Shown: in pieces, positions 1 to 8,387 of the stretch
How the letters are laid out: every line of letters starts with the position of its first letter
Position numbering within the stretch: the first letter of the stretch is position 1
DNA from: CAIYWZ01 sp964497925
GTDB lineage: Bacteria; Pseudomonadota; Alphaproteobacteria; CAIYWZ01
DNA: 64,000 nucleotides
Assembly: GCA_964497925.1 (NCBI GenBank)
Contig: CAZCFE010000006.1
Coordinates: 1 to 64,000 of the forward strand
Direction of reading: 5' to 3'
Notes under the pieces: generated by a model
The model's database searches: none
What the model saw: only the letters and a program-made list of their open reading frames with translations
Told to the model about the DNA's origin: nothing
Made by a program: the position numbers and the translations under genes

Positions 1-41
1 CTTCGGCCTAAGCCGCGGGAAAGTCGGTCGCCGCCAACCTC
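1..41 (+). rRNA. rrf: 5S ribosomal RNA, 3' end only (partial)
   Basis: The first 41 bases match the conserved 3' end of bacterial 5S rRNA: a GGGAAAGTCGGTCGCCGCCA stretch, equivalent to the usual GGGAGAGTAGGTCGCCGCCA, followed by the last strand of helix I. The rest lies upstream of the window, so an rRNA operon probably ends here. No clear hairpin-plus-T terminator is visible just after it. Confidence 0.8.
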
Positions 42-139
42 ATAAATTATCCACAGATATCTTAAATATCACCAAACTATAAATCATATGTCCTTATCCA
101 TACACGTTCACAGAACCTGCTCTCTCTCAATCTTACCTC

Positions 140-168
140 TTGATAATATACACAAATACTCATATAAT
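140..168 (+). promoter_or_regulatory. sigma-70-type promoter for the GyrI-like gene
   Basis: TTGATA at 140-145 and a perfect TATAAT at 163-168 are separated by 17 bases. Transcription would start near 175, giving a leader of 20 to 30 bases before the effector-binding protein gene. Confidence 0.6.
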
Positions 169-203
169 ATTACCATATCAAACCCTTTTTTAGAGTGTCT
201 AAT

Positions 204-701
204 ATGAGAAAAGTAACTGTAATATTACCTGAAATAAAGTTAGTTGGCATTTCGACAAAGGCGAGTAGAGACTCAAGATTTGAGAGTGACAGTTTGCTTA
301 ACCCAATTGTAACCACCGTTAAGAGATATTTTCATAATGGATTGGCTGAAAAAATCAATGATAGAAAAAATCCTGAAACAACTTTGTGCGTTTATGCTAA
401 TTATGAAGATAAAGAAAGTAAAAATTATACATATTTTATCGGAGAAGAAGTTACTTCTTTTGAAGACGTTGATCAAGAATTTGAGACTCTTGTTATACCT
501 GTTCAAAATTATATAAAATTTACCAATCAGCCAGGACCAATGCCTTCGGCTTGTATTAATATGTGGAAAGATATATGGGAAATGAAAGCATCTGATTTGG
601 GAGGTGAAAGAGCTTGTATTGCAGATTTTGAAGTTTATGATGAGCGCAGTACCGATCATGCCAATGTGACGCTGGATATCTATATTGGGATTAAAAAATG
701 A
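204..701 (+). CDS. GyrI-like / Cass2-type small-molecule-binding protein
   Basis: A small cytosolic protein of about 165 residues that resembles stand-alone AraC effector-binding (GyrI-like, Cass2) domains, which bind hydrophobic or cationic small molecules. Family features seen are an N-terminal strand with LVGIS, a central segment with YANYEDKESKNYTYFIGEEV, an IPVQNYIKFTNQPGPMP segment, a Trp-rich helix (CINMWKDIWEM), and a closing strand ending LDIYIGIKK. There is no DNA-binding domain. A GTG at 195 is in frame, but the ATG at 204 is the simpler start; neither has a strong ribosome site. Its stop overlaps the next start by 4 bases, so it is translationally coupled to the GNAT gene. The ligand is unknown. 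Confidence 0.7.
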   Translation: MRKVTVILPEIKLVGISTKASRDSRFESDSLLNPIVTTVKRYFHNGLAEKINDRKNPETTLCVYANYEDKESKNYTYFIGEEVTSFEDVDQEFETLVIPVQNYIKFTNQPGPMPSACINMWKDIWEMKASDLGGERACIADFEVYDERSTDHANVTLDIYIGIKK

Positions 702-1105
702 ACTTTGAGCACACATCAACACCCGCAAGCGCAGATATCGATTTTCTGACACAAAAAATCAATCAAGAAACACCTAAGTTTGGCAAAGCTTATTCTTTTG
801 GATTTTTCATACGAGATGACGCAGATCAGATCATTGCAGGCTGTAATGGGAGTGTGGTTTTCGGCAGCATTTATACGGATCAATTATGGGTAGCCCCTCA
901 TCATCGTAAGAACGGCTTAGGCCGAAAATTGATGGAAGCGATTCACGATTATGGACGAAAATCAGACTGCTCTATGGCAACGGTTGCCACAATGAGCTTT
1001 CAGGGAGCCAAAGCGTTCTATGAAAAATTGGGATACGTAAGTGATTTTGAAAGGCAGGGCTATACGCAAAATTCTACCTGTCATTTTATGAGGAAAGAGT
1101 TATAG
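698..1105 (+). CDS. GNAT family N-acetyltransferase
   Basis: A 135-residue cytosolic enzyme of the acetyl-CoA-dependent N-acetyltransferase family. The signature region is intact: the LWVAPHHRKNGLGRKLMEAI segment carries the beta4 strand and the R/Q-x-x-G-x-G/A acetyl-CoA pyrophosphate loop (RKNGLG). It is followed by FYEKLGYV, the usual beta5-alpha4 end of the fold. The substrate cannot be read from the sequence; similar single-domain GNATs act on small molecules or protein termini. It overlaps the upstream GyrI-like gene by 4 bases (ATGA), suggesting one transcript. A broken second GNAT lies directly downstream. Confidence 0.8.
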   Translation: MNFEHTSTPASADIDFLTQKINQETPKFGKAYSFGFFIRDDADQIIAGCNGSVVFGSIYTDQLWVAPHHRKNGLGRKLMEAIHDYGRKSDCSMATVATMSFQGAKAFYEKLGYVSDFERQGYTQNSTCHFMRKEL

Positions 1106-1124
1106 TGAAAAAGGGATGCAATAA

Positions 1125-1272
1125 ATCAGGATTGTTGGTAGTGCTGTTTACTTCTATGAAGGTAATGATGGCGGATATGGAGCAGCCCAAAAACTTTATC
1201 TGAAGCAGGTATATTCCTGATGAAAAGAGCATTGATAATGAACTGATGCCGTGCAGCTTGCGAGGAAATTGA
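1125..1272 (+). pseudogene. frameshifted fragment of a second GNAT acetyltransferase
   Basis: The 180 bases between two intact genes still read as the C-terminal half of a GNAT. One frame (1125-1208) gives FYEGNDGGYGAAQKLYLKQ, which matches the G/A-A-Q-R/K-L-Y acetyl-CoA-binding helix. The next frame (from 1210) continues with YIPDEKSIDNELM, the matching GYIPDG element. A frame change near 1209 joins them. There is no start region and the N-terminal half is absent. This is a relic, not an expressed gene. Its relation to the intact upstream GNAT is unclear because the two are not close in sequence. Confidence 0.65.
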
Positions 1273-1287
1273 AGTGAGAGGGTGTTT

Positions 1288-2103
1288 ATGAAGAAAAATA
1301 AAATTCAATTGAATTTAATTTTATTTTTAGCAACAATTTTATTGGTAAGTTGCAATCATTTAACTGATAAGAACAATCATCAATGTTTATCAAAGCCAGA
1401 TAATGATTGGAAAATCTGCGCTAAGATTCATTTTGAGGAAGAAAGCGGTCATGATTATATCGATCTCAAAGAAATCAATACATTCACTAAGGATGCTTTA
1501 AAATCGGCTCTGCATATTACAAAAGAATCTTGTGAAAATAATGAAAAAATACTCTTGAAAAAAGATAAAGGTGGCATTGCAATCGATCACTATACCGAAA
1601 AAAGCAGGCCTAATATTGGTGAGGAAATGCACGCGACATTATTGTATACAAGTTCGAGAGGTTTTTGTGATTCTGAAACTCTTAAACAAATATGTCCTGT
1701 TGTTTTCAAAGATTGCCATAACCCCATTGCAATAGAAGATGTAAACACAAAATATCAGTCTATTGTCAAACCTGATTGGAAATTTAAAATTGAAGAAATA
1801 AAAGTATACGAAAATAAAACAAGCATCATTTTTAGTGCAATTCTAAGTTTTGAAGATCATAAGAATATCTATTTTAAAGACAAGCCTATCTCTGCTGGAC
1901 TTCATTTAACTTTGATTCAGTGTTTCGAGCCATCGATATTTAATAAGCAAACGATTCAGAAGTGCTTAGACACTCTCAATCACAATCTCAAAGGCAAATC
2001 CATTAAAATTGCAGTTAAAAATGGTGTGGCAGATTTAGAATTCGGAATGTCAGGAGAGTTATGGAGAATTCGTGCACTTAAAAAAATCGAATTAAAAAAT
2101 TGA
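1288..2103 (+). CDS. predicted lipoprotein of unknown function
   Basis: About 271 residues with a classic lipoprotein signal: a basic MKKNK start, a hydrophobic run (LNLILFLATILL) and a lipobox LVSC, so Cys 23 or so would be lipidated. The mature part has several further cysteines (CLSKPD, KICAKI, ESCEN, GFCDSE, QICPVVFKDC, LIQCF, KCLDTL), consistent with disulfides in an envelope location. I recognise no domain. The ATG at 1288 is preceded by GAGAGGG at a suitable distance, and is preferred over the in-frame GTG at 1282. Downstream, csaA starts 8 bases after the stop. Confidence 0.65.
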   Translation: MKKNKIQLNLILFLATILLVSCNHLTDKNNHQCLSKPDNDWKICAKIHFEEESGHDYIDLKEINTFTKDALKSALHITKESCENNEKILLKKDKGGIAIDHYTEKSRPNIGEEMHATLLYTSSRGFCDSETLKQICPVVFKDCHNPIAIEDVNTKYQSIVKPDWKFKIEEIKVYENKTSIIFSAILSFEDHKNIYFKDKPISAGLHLTLIQCFEPSIFNKQTIQKCLDTLNHNLKGKSIKIAVKNGVADLEFGMSGELWRIRALKKIELKN

Positions 2104-2111
2104 GGTAGCAA

Positions 2112-2450
2112 ATGACAACAATAACATACGAAGAATTTGAGCGTGTAAATTTGCGTTCTGGTACGATTGTGAAAGTAGAAGAATTTCCACGAGCAAAAAA
2201 ACCGGCATTCAAAGTGTGGGCAGATTTCGGACCTGAGATCGGCGTATTGCAAACATCAGCTCAGGTGACTGTGCACTATACGCCAGAAACCCTTCTTGGG
2301 CGACAGATTGTTGGATGTGTTAACTTGGGAGAGAAAAATATAGCAGGATTTACCTCTCAGTTTTTGCTTGTGGGGTTTGCGGATGAAAGCGGCGCTATAT
2401 GTTTGATAATAGTTGATCCAAAGGTTCCAAATGGACAAAAAATGCATTGA
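2112..2450 (+). CDS. csaA: CsaA-like tRNA-binding domain protein
   Basis: A 112-residue single-domain protein of the CsaA/YgjH group, an OB-fold tRNA-binding module also found at the ends of MetRS and PheRS beta. Diagnostic elements are VNLRSGTIVKVEEFPRAKKP near the N-terminus, LQTSAQVT in the middle, and GRQIVGCVNLGEKNIAGFTS followed by a strand and the end PKVPNG. In other bacteria CsaA has been described as a chaperone linked to protein export; the exact role here is inference. Length matches the family. The ribosome site GAGGTAGCA lies just before the ATG. Its 3' end overlaps the next gene by about 20 bases in another frame. Confidence 0.9.
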   Translation: MTTITYEEFERVNLRSGTIVKVEEFPRAKKPAFKVWADFGPEIGVLQTSAQVTVHYTPETLLGRQIVGCVNLGEKNIAGFTSQFLLVGFADESGAICLIIVDPKVPNGQKMH

Positions 2451-2976
2451 CATGAGATGCTTCATATTCACGGGCACTCCAGGAAGCGGAAAGACTTCTG
2501 TTGTTAGAAAGCTTGATAAACATGGATATAGCGTAATTCATGAGGCAGCCACAGATCTGATTTTAGACATGAAGCTTAATGGAATAGAAACTCCTTGGGA
2601 GCTTCCGCATTTTATAGATGAGATTGTTTATTGCCAAAAAGAACGTCAGATGAATGCTGGGGGTGATTTACAGTTTTATGATCGTTCACCTTTTTGTACA
2701 TACGCTCTCTCAAAATATTTATCTCAAGCTTCTGATGTTTTATTGGAGGAAATTAATCGCTGTTTAAAATTAAAAATCTATCAAAAAACAGTATTCTTTT
2801 TTGAAAATTTAGGTTTTATAGAGCATACAGATGCCAGAAAAATTAGCTATGAAGACGCGTTGATTTTTGAGAAGATACATTTGAATGTATACAAAGAATT
2901 TGATTTTGATGTTATTATGGTGCCTAAAGAATTAAATGTTGAACAAAGATGTTCGTTTTTGAAGAGGTTAATATGA
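2431..2976 (+). CDS. small AAA-type P-loop ATPase/kinase (AAA_28-like)
   Basis: A 181-residue single-domain NTPase. The Walker A motif GTPGSGKT lies about 15 residues in, and FYDRSPFCTYAL provides the Walker B/DRS element typical of AAA_28 proteins and nucleoside-kinase-like folds. The substrate is unknown. The ATG at 2431 is preferred because AAAGG lies six bases upstream; a second in-frame ATG at 2452 would still leave the P-loop intact. The gene begins inside the end of csaA, and its stop overlaps the nhaA start (ATGA at 2973), so the three were probably one transcript. Confidence 0.7.
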   Translation: MDKKCIDMRCFIFTGTPGSGKTSVVRKLDKHGYSVIHEAATDLILDMKLNGIETPWELPHFIDEIVYCQKERQMNAGGDLQFYDRSPFCTYALSKYLSQASDVLLEEINRCLKLKIYQKTVFFFENLGFIEHTDARKISYEDALIFEKIHLNVYKEFDFDVIMVPKELNVEQRCSFLKRLI

Positions 2977-4151
2977 AATTTATCAAGGAGTTTTTAAAAT
3001 TAGAAGCTGCTGCCGGTGTTTTTCTTGGTGTAGCAGCTGTATTGGCAATTGTTTTTAAGAATAGTGTATTGGAGGGGCATTATGATGCTCTAATCAACTT
3101 ACCTTTGCATTTTAATATATTGGGTCTTGAGTTTAGCAAAACGCTTGTTGTATGGGTAAATGATTTTTTAATGGCGTTTTTCTTTTTAATGATTGGGTTA
3201 GAGCTCAAAAGAGAATTTCAAGAAGGGCACCTTAGAAATCCTAAAAATATAATTCTTCCAGGGCTTGCTGCTTTAGGTGGTTTAATCGCTCCAGCTGTTA
3301 TATACATAAGTTTTACATATCATGATTCACAGGCTTTAAAAGGGTGGGCTATTCCGGCTGCAACCGATATTGCTTTTGCGATGGGTGTTTTTTTGCATTG
3401 CTTGGTGAGAGAGTCCCAAAAGCGCTGAAGATTTGCTTATTGTCTTTGGCAATATTTGATGATATAGCGGCAATTTTAATTATAGCTGTATTTTATACAA
3501 ATGGAATTTCACTGTTTTGGCTGCTCATGAGTATCGCTCCTATCTTGATATTGGCTTTGTTTAATTATACTCATATCAACAAAATCACACCTTATCTGAT
3601 TATCGGATTGATTCTTTGGGTGTGTGTTTTAAAATCAGGAATTCATGCAACGGTTGCGGGTATCTTACTTGGGTTCTTTATTCCTTTGAAGAGCAGTTTA
3701 AATCAAACTTCTCCCTTGAAAAAACTAGAATATCATCTTCATCCTTGGGTTTCATTTCTTATATTGCCTGTGTTTGCCTTTTTTAATGCTGGGGTTTCTT
3801 TGAAAGGTTTGTCTTTAAGTTCAATTATGCATCCTATAGCAGCTGGTATCTCTATAGGCTTATTTTTAGGAAAACAAGCAGGAGTTATGTTGTTTTCATA
3901 TTGCGCCATTAAGTTAAAAATATGTCATTTTCCATCCCATACAAGTCCCCTTCAGTTTTACGGCATGGCAATTGTAACAGGCATTGGTTTTACAATGAGT
4001 CTTTTTATAGGGTCCTTATCATTTTTTCAAGATGAATATCAAAATGTTACGAAGCTTGGCGTTTGGGTCTACTTTATCAGGAGTGCTGGGTTATTTAATT
4101 TTATTATATTCCACCCGAAACCAGACCGCGGAGAGTAGAAAAAGTATCTAA
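2973..4151 (+). pseudogene. nhaA: Na+/H+ antiporter NhaA, interrupted by two frameshifts
   Basis: The whole NhaA protein can be read, but only by changing frame twice. Frame one (2973 on) runs from MKFIKEFLKLEAAAGVFLG through GLELKREF to AIPAATDIAFAMGV, the core with the two conserved aspartate regions. At the run of seven T (3388-3394) it shifts to ALLGERVPKALKICLLSLAI, where one extra T would restore it. It then continues through the middle and HATVAGILLG. Near 4061-4068 it returns to the first frame as STLSGVLGYLILL, the normal C-terminal helix, ending at 4151. NhaA expels Na+ at alkaline pH. Either the gene is recently dead, the poly-T is a slippage site, or these are assembly errors. Confidence 0.8.
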
Positions 4152-4283
4152 ACTTGTTTTGGGTCAAGATTTGGCAGCCGTAGGACATAAAGTTGCTCTC
4201 GAGATTAATGATTATTATAATAGTGGATGGAACAAGCGTTTCAAATATGCCAATTTGATGAAAAACCATCCATTGAATAAATA

Positions 4284-5717
4284 TCATCTAAATTTCTGTA
4301 TATCCACTATCTCATCAGCACCAACTTCATCTAGAAAATCAGCATCATGGGAGATGATAATCATGGCGCCAGGAAAAGCCCTTAGCACTTGGATGACATG
4401 GTCTTTTGTTGCTAAATCAAGGTTGTTGGTGACTTCATCCAAGATCAAAAGTTTTGGTGTTTTTGCTGCGATTTGAGCAAGACTAAGCCTTGCTTTTTCT
4501 CCACCAGAAAGCGTTCCTACAATGGCGTTCACCTCTTCATTTTTGCGAAATAAGAAATCATTAAGATGGCATCTTAGCTGGGCATGGGGCCAACTCGGCA
4601 TAAGGATTGATATGGTTTCAATGACGGATTTATTTGGCGACAGGGTTCTGTAATGCTGATCAAGGTACCCGATATCATCTGCATTTATAACATGCCAATC
4701 TCCTGACTGCGCCAAGCCTTCTTCAGGCAAGCCCGCTTTATTTAAGATCCCCTTGATCAAGGTTGATTTTCCGCTGCCGTTGTCTCCTGTAATGACTATG
4801 CGTTGATTTGCGTAAAGGTTGAAATTTACTTCTGATAAGATGGGTTTATCAGGGCAATATCCAATAGATCCATCTGATATTTGAACAAGCATGGATCTGG
4901 AAATTTCAGAACTTTTTATGGAAAATTTAGGGATGATGATTTCGGGTAGGTGCAGATTTAAAAGTCGCTCAGTCAAATTGCTCTTTTTATGATCAATAGC
5001 AGATTTTTTACGTCCGGAAGTATCTACGGCTCGCAGAACTTTGCTTTTACTGGTTACTGTTGGCCATTTACGCTGATCGATGCTTTTTTGGCCTTTGGTT
5101 TTGCTTTTGGCAGCACGCTCTTGCTCTTTCATTAATTTTTGATGCATATCTTTTTTCTCTTTGTTCAAAATATCCAGCTCTTTCTCAATTACCTGACGTT
5201 TGGTTTTAATTTCTTGGATATAGTCATCATAGTTTCCGCAAAAAGTGTGGATTTTTTCTTGATCAATATGCCAGAGTGTCTGTACGCAATTTCGAAGAAA
5301 CTGTGTATCGTGCGATATACTGATCAGTGTTCCTTGATAATTTTTTAGCATACGCATTAAAAGTTTGCGATTGTTAGTGTCTAAGTGGTTGGTGGGTTCG
5401 TCAAGCAGTAAGATGTCAGGATCTTGGCTTAAAGCTTGAGTTATGGAAAGAATAAGTTCTTCGCCCCCGCTTAAATCGGCTTGATTTTCGGGTGATTGAG
5501 GAATGTAGCACATAATTGTGTTTGGATCTTGCGTAATTGTTCCGTCAAGGTTTTCAAAAAGCCCTGCAATCATTTTAAGAAGTTGTGTTTTTCCTGAGCC
5601 ATTTTTTCCGACAATTCCAATTCGGTTTCCATAAGAGATTTGAGTATTGAAATTTTCAAAAAAGGATTTGTGAGAAAAAGATAGATTGCAGCCTTTGATG
5701 TGAATAGGTTTATGCAT
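4284..5717 (-). CDS. ABC-F family ATPase with shortened first domain (Msr/Vga-like architecture)
   Basis: A 477-residue protein with two ABC domains and no membrane segments, as in ABC-F translation factors that act on the ribosome. Domain 1 has Walker A GKNGSGKT (37-44), signature LSGGE (82-86) and Walker B LLLDEPTNHLD. Domain 2 has GDNGSGKST, LSGGE and LLILDEVTNNLD, where Val replaces the usual Pro. A charged, probably coiled-coil linker lies at about 185-255. Only about 38 residues separate Walker A from the signature in domain 1, against roughly 90 in EttA or Uup. That shortening is known from antibiotic-resistance ABC-F proteins such as Msr and Vga. Resistance is only an inference. The gene converges on nhaA. 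Confidence 0.85.
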   Translation of the reverse strand: MHKPIHIKGCNLSFSHKSFFENFNTQISYGNRIGIVGKNGSGKTQLLKMIAGLFENLDGTITQDPNTIMCYIPQSPENQADLSGGEELILSITQALSQDPDILLLDEPTNHLDTNNRKLLMRMLKNYQGTLISISHDTQFLRNCVQTLWHIDQEKIHTFCGNYDDYIQEIKTKRQVIEKELDILNKEKKDMHQKLMKEQERAAKSKTKGQKSIDQRKWPTVTSKSKVLRAVDTSGRKKSAIDHKKSNLTERLLNLHLPEIIIPKFSIKSSEISRSMLVQISDGSIGYCPDKPILSEVNFNLYANQRIVITGDNGSGKSTLIKGILNKAGLPEEGLAQSGDWHVINADDIGYLDQHYRTLSPNKSVIETISILMPSWPHAQLRCHLNDFLFRKNEEVNAIVGTLSGGEKARLSLAQIAAKTPKLLILDEVTNNLDLATKDHVIQVLRAFPGAMIIISHDADFLDEVGADEIVDIQKFR

Positions 5718-6070
5718 GAGGTTTCATTTCTTTAAAAATAATTTTTGAGAGTTTATCAACTGCCTTTAAATTGCAAAATTGATAGCTGTTTCTAGCCCTC
5801 AAAATTTAAGGGCGTTTTAAAGAATGATATTCATAGCACATTCACCAAAGTTTGATTTATATTAAATATTTATCTTGAATTATATCTCGTGTCAAGGATG
5901 TTTTTATAAAAAATAACAAGCAAGATAATGATTTTTTAATTTTGTCAAAAATAAATCTTGACAATATATTTTATACATGGTATATTCTGATCATAAAAGA
6001 GAGATTAACCTAGCGTTAATGGTTTTATGTGAAAATTGAATTTAATGAATAAAAAGAAGGAATATGGCTC
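5718..6070. other. intergenic region between divergent genes, carrying the motA promoter
   Basis: This 353-base AT-rich gap separates the minus-strand ABC-F gene from plus-strand motA. Apart from the promoter listed separately, I see no open frame of note, no strong hairpin and no repeat. The ABC-F promoter must also lie here, but I could not pick it out. Confidence 0.5.
5958..5986 (+). promoter_or_regulatory. consensus sigma-70-type promoter of motA-motB
   Basis: A perfect TTGACA (5958-5963), a 17-base spacer and TATATT (5981-5986) give one of the best housekeeping promoters in the window. The start would be near 5993, leaving a leader of about 78 bases. Late flagellar genes often use sigma-28 (TAAA-N15-GCCGATAA) or sigma-54; this site looks like neither. 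Confidence 0.65.
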
Positions 6071-6937
6071 GTGAACTCTATAGTTGGTGTGATTATTGTT
6101 TTCGTGTGTGTTTTTGGCGCATATTGGGCCCATGGCGGGAATTTGGGCGTTTTATGGCAACCTGTGGAACTTGTAGTTATCGGGGGGGCTGCGTTTGGGG
6201 CTTTTGTTATTGGAAACTCTCGTCATACGCTCAAAGAAGCGGGGAAATCATTTAGACAAGTGATTAAGAATGAGTGTCCTTCAAAACAAGATTATATTGA
6301 TTTAATTTCAGCGATGTATCAATTGTTTAAACTTGCAAGAACAAAGGGTTTTTTAGCACTTGAGTCGCATATTGATCATCCGCATGAAAGTGTTATATTT
6401 GCACAATTTCCAACGGTTTTAAAAAACCATCATGCGCTTGTTTTTATGTGTGATTACTTTCGTTTAATCACGATGGGGAATGAAGATGTGAATCAAATTG
6501 AAACGCTAATAGAGCAAGACATCGAAGTGATTGCAGCAGAAAAACACCATGTGGGCCATGCATTTTTGCAAATGGCTGATGGGATGCCAGCTCTTGGGAT
6601 TGTTGCGGCTGTTTTGGGAGTTATCAAAACAATGGGATCCATCACTGAGCCTCCAGAGGTTTTGGGAAAATCCATTGGTGCTGCTTTGGTTGGAACGTTT
6701 TTAGGAGTTTTATTAGCATATGGAATCATTGGGCCTTATGCAAACTCTCTGATTGAATTGCATGGCAAACAAATGAAATACTACGAATGCATTAAGGCTG
6801 GACTTTTAGCGTTCATGCATGGCAATCCGCCAACGATTTCTATCGAATTTTCAAGAAAAATATTGCCAGAAGAATTACAACCAACTTTTTCTGAGTTGGA
6901 AGGAGTTGTTTCTGTATTGCCGTCTCCAGGAATATAG
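6071..6937 (+). CDS. motA: flagellar motor stator protein MotA
   Basis: A 288-residue inner-membrane protein forming, with MotB, the proton-conducting stator that drives flagellar rotation. It starts with an N-terminal membrane helix (IVGVIIVFVCVFGAYWAHGG), then a second helix (VELVVIGGAAFGAFVIG). A large cytoplasmic loop follows, then the third and fourth helices (GMPALGIVAAVLGVIKTMG and IGAALVGTFLGVLLAYG), which hold the conserved Pro and Gly positions. Length is typical. I chose the GTG at 6071 because AAGAAGG lies 10 bases upstream and the reading begins as MNSIVG, like other MotA proteins. An ATG at 6064 opens a different, meaningless frame. The stop is two bases before motB. Confidence 0.95.
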   Translation: MNSIVGVIIVFVCVFGAYWAHGGNLGVLWQPVELVVIGGAAFGAFVIGNSRHTLKEAGKSFRQVIKNECPSKQDYIDLISAMYQLFKLARTKGFLALESHIDHPHESVIFAQFPTVLKNHHALVFMCDYFRLITMGNEDVNQIETLIEQDIEVIAAEKHHVGHAFLQMADGMPALGIVAAVLGVIKTMGSITEPPEVLGKSIGAALVGTFLGVLLAYGIIGPYANSLIELHGKQMKYYECIKAGLLAFMHGNPPTISIEFSRKILPEELQPTFSELEGVVSVLPSPGI

Positions 6938-6939
6938 CA

Positions 6940-8373
6940 ATGTCAGGAGATCTTAAAAAAAACATTATTATCATCAAACGGAAAAAAAAGTCGGGACCGC
7001 CACCACATCATGGTGGATCATGGAAGGTTGCTTATGCAGACTTTGTGACTGCAATGATGGCTTTTTTTTTGTTAATGTGGCTTTTGAATGTAACTTCCGT
7101 TGAGCAAAAAAAAGGAATTGCATCTTATTTTTCGCCGCTTACTCTTTCAAATCCTCCCACAGCTCAAGAAATTTCATTTGAAAAAGCGGATAAACAAACC
7201 TTTGAAGATTCAGATGACAAAGAAATAGAAGCAGATAATCCTGAAATTAGAGGTCCTGAGGATAATGTTGCGGATCGTGTTGTGTCACTTGAGGGCAGGA
7301 ATCAAAGTATTTCTGGAAAACTTGGAAAAATGCCGGAGAAGAAAACAGCCAACAATCACACAGAGCTGGGCCTTTACCGTCAAAAAACAGCCAAAAATGT
7401 GAAGGTGACAGATGATTCCGGAGTGCGTCAAAAGGAATTAAATCCTAAAAATACCTCAAAAATGATGGACTCTGGGGTGGCAGATGAGGTCAGCCCTCAA
7501 AAACAAGAAAAAAATCCGGCTCAAACATACGAGCTAAAAAAATCTCAAGATGAAAGTTCTGATGAGAAAAAGGAAGATAAGAAAGAAGATTTCAAACAAC
7601 AACAGAATATGATGGATGCTACAAAAGTCAAAGAAATGGAGAGTAAATTACAAGATGAGCTTAAACGTGTTTCAGAAATCGCAGCATATGAGGAAGAAAA
7701 GAAAAAATTTGATGAAATAGCTCGTTCTTTGAAACAAGCAATTCAAGACATGCCTGACCTGAAAGAGGTTGCAAAAAACTTGGTCATAGATTTGACTGAA
7801 GAAGGGCTTCGCATACAAATTGTAGATGAGCTTAAAAAACCAATGTTTGCTTCTGGAAGTGCGGTGATGTTTGATTACACAAAAAAACTCATCGAGCGTG
7901 TTGGGAAATCAATCTCAAATGTAAGCAATCGTATTTCTATTTCTGGGCATACAGATTCAGTTCCATATAAGAATAAAAATGGATATTCAAATTGGGAGTT
8001 ATCATCAGATAGAGCGCATGCAAGTAGGAGGAGTTTGGTCAATGGAGGGGTTGACCCTTTAAGGATTGTTTCTGTTGTTGGAAAGGAAGATAAAGAGCAC
8101 TTATTCCCAGAAAAGCCTAATTCTCCTGAAAACCGCAGAATTAGCTTAACATTGTTATTTGATCGAAAGCTTTCAAAAGAAACCAAAGAAAAGCTAGAAA
8201 AAGATTTAAAAAAAGATTTGAACCATCCTGGTGCGGTCACGCCTTTAAAGCGAGAAAGTCCATCGTCAGTTAAGACAAAAGAATTGAAAATTGCCCCTCC
8301 TTCTGTTGGGGAGAGTAAAAATGTTTTTCCAAAACTTGAAGGTGAAATCATAAGATTTACACCGCCTGTTTAA
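6940..8373 (+). CDS. motB: flagellar motor protein MotB with a long charged linker
   Basis: The stator partner of MotA, anchored to peptidoglycan. The N-terminus is basic, then AYADFVTAMMAFFLLMWLL forms the single membrane helix with the essential proton-binding Asp 34. The C-terminal OmpA-like domain (about 285-400) has GHTDSVPY, the SSDRAHASR helix and ENRRISL, all peptidoglycan-binding elements. At 477 residues it is much longer than the usual 250-350. The excess is a Lys/Glu/Asp/Gln-rich low-complexity linker (about 70-285) and a tail of about 75 residues. It follows motA at two bases. No rod, hook or filament genes are in this window. Confidence 0.95.
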   Translation: MSGDLKKNIIIIKRKKKSGPPPHHGGSWKVAYADFVTAMMAFFLLMWLLNVTSVEQKKGIASYFSPLTLSNPPTAQEISFEKADKQTFEDSDDKEIEADNPEIRGPEDNVADRVVSLEGRNQSISGKLGKMPEKKTANNHTELGLYRQKTAKNVKVTDDSGVRQKELNPKNTSKMMDSGVADEVSPQKQEKNPAQTYELKKSQDESSDEKKEDKKEDFKQQQNMMDATKVKEMESKLQDELKRVSEIAAYEEEKKKFDEIARSLKQAIQDMPDLKEVAKNLVIDLTEEGLRIQIVDELKKPMFASGSAVMFDYTKKLIERVGKSISNVSNRISISGHTDSVPYKNKNGYSNWELSSDRAHASRRSLVNGGVDPLRIVSVVGKEDKEHLFPEKPNSPENRRISLTLLFDRKLSKETKEKLEKDLKKDLNHPGAVTPLKRESPSSVKTKELKIAPPSVGESKNVFPKLEGEIIRFTPPV

Positions 8374-8387
8374 TTAAGTTGTGCTTA

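Noticed and set aside
4159..4476. Open frame overlapping the end of the ABC-F gene (starts MGQDLAAVGHKV)
   Set aside because: Most of it lies opposite a well-supported ABC-F gene and the start has no ribosome site. The first 40 codons might be a remnant, but no family is recognisable.
6064..6255. ATG-initiated frame overlapping the start of motA
   Set aside because: It has a start codon, but its translation (MARELYSWCDYCF...) is unlike any MotA. The GTG frame at 6071 gives the correct protein with helices.
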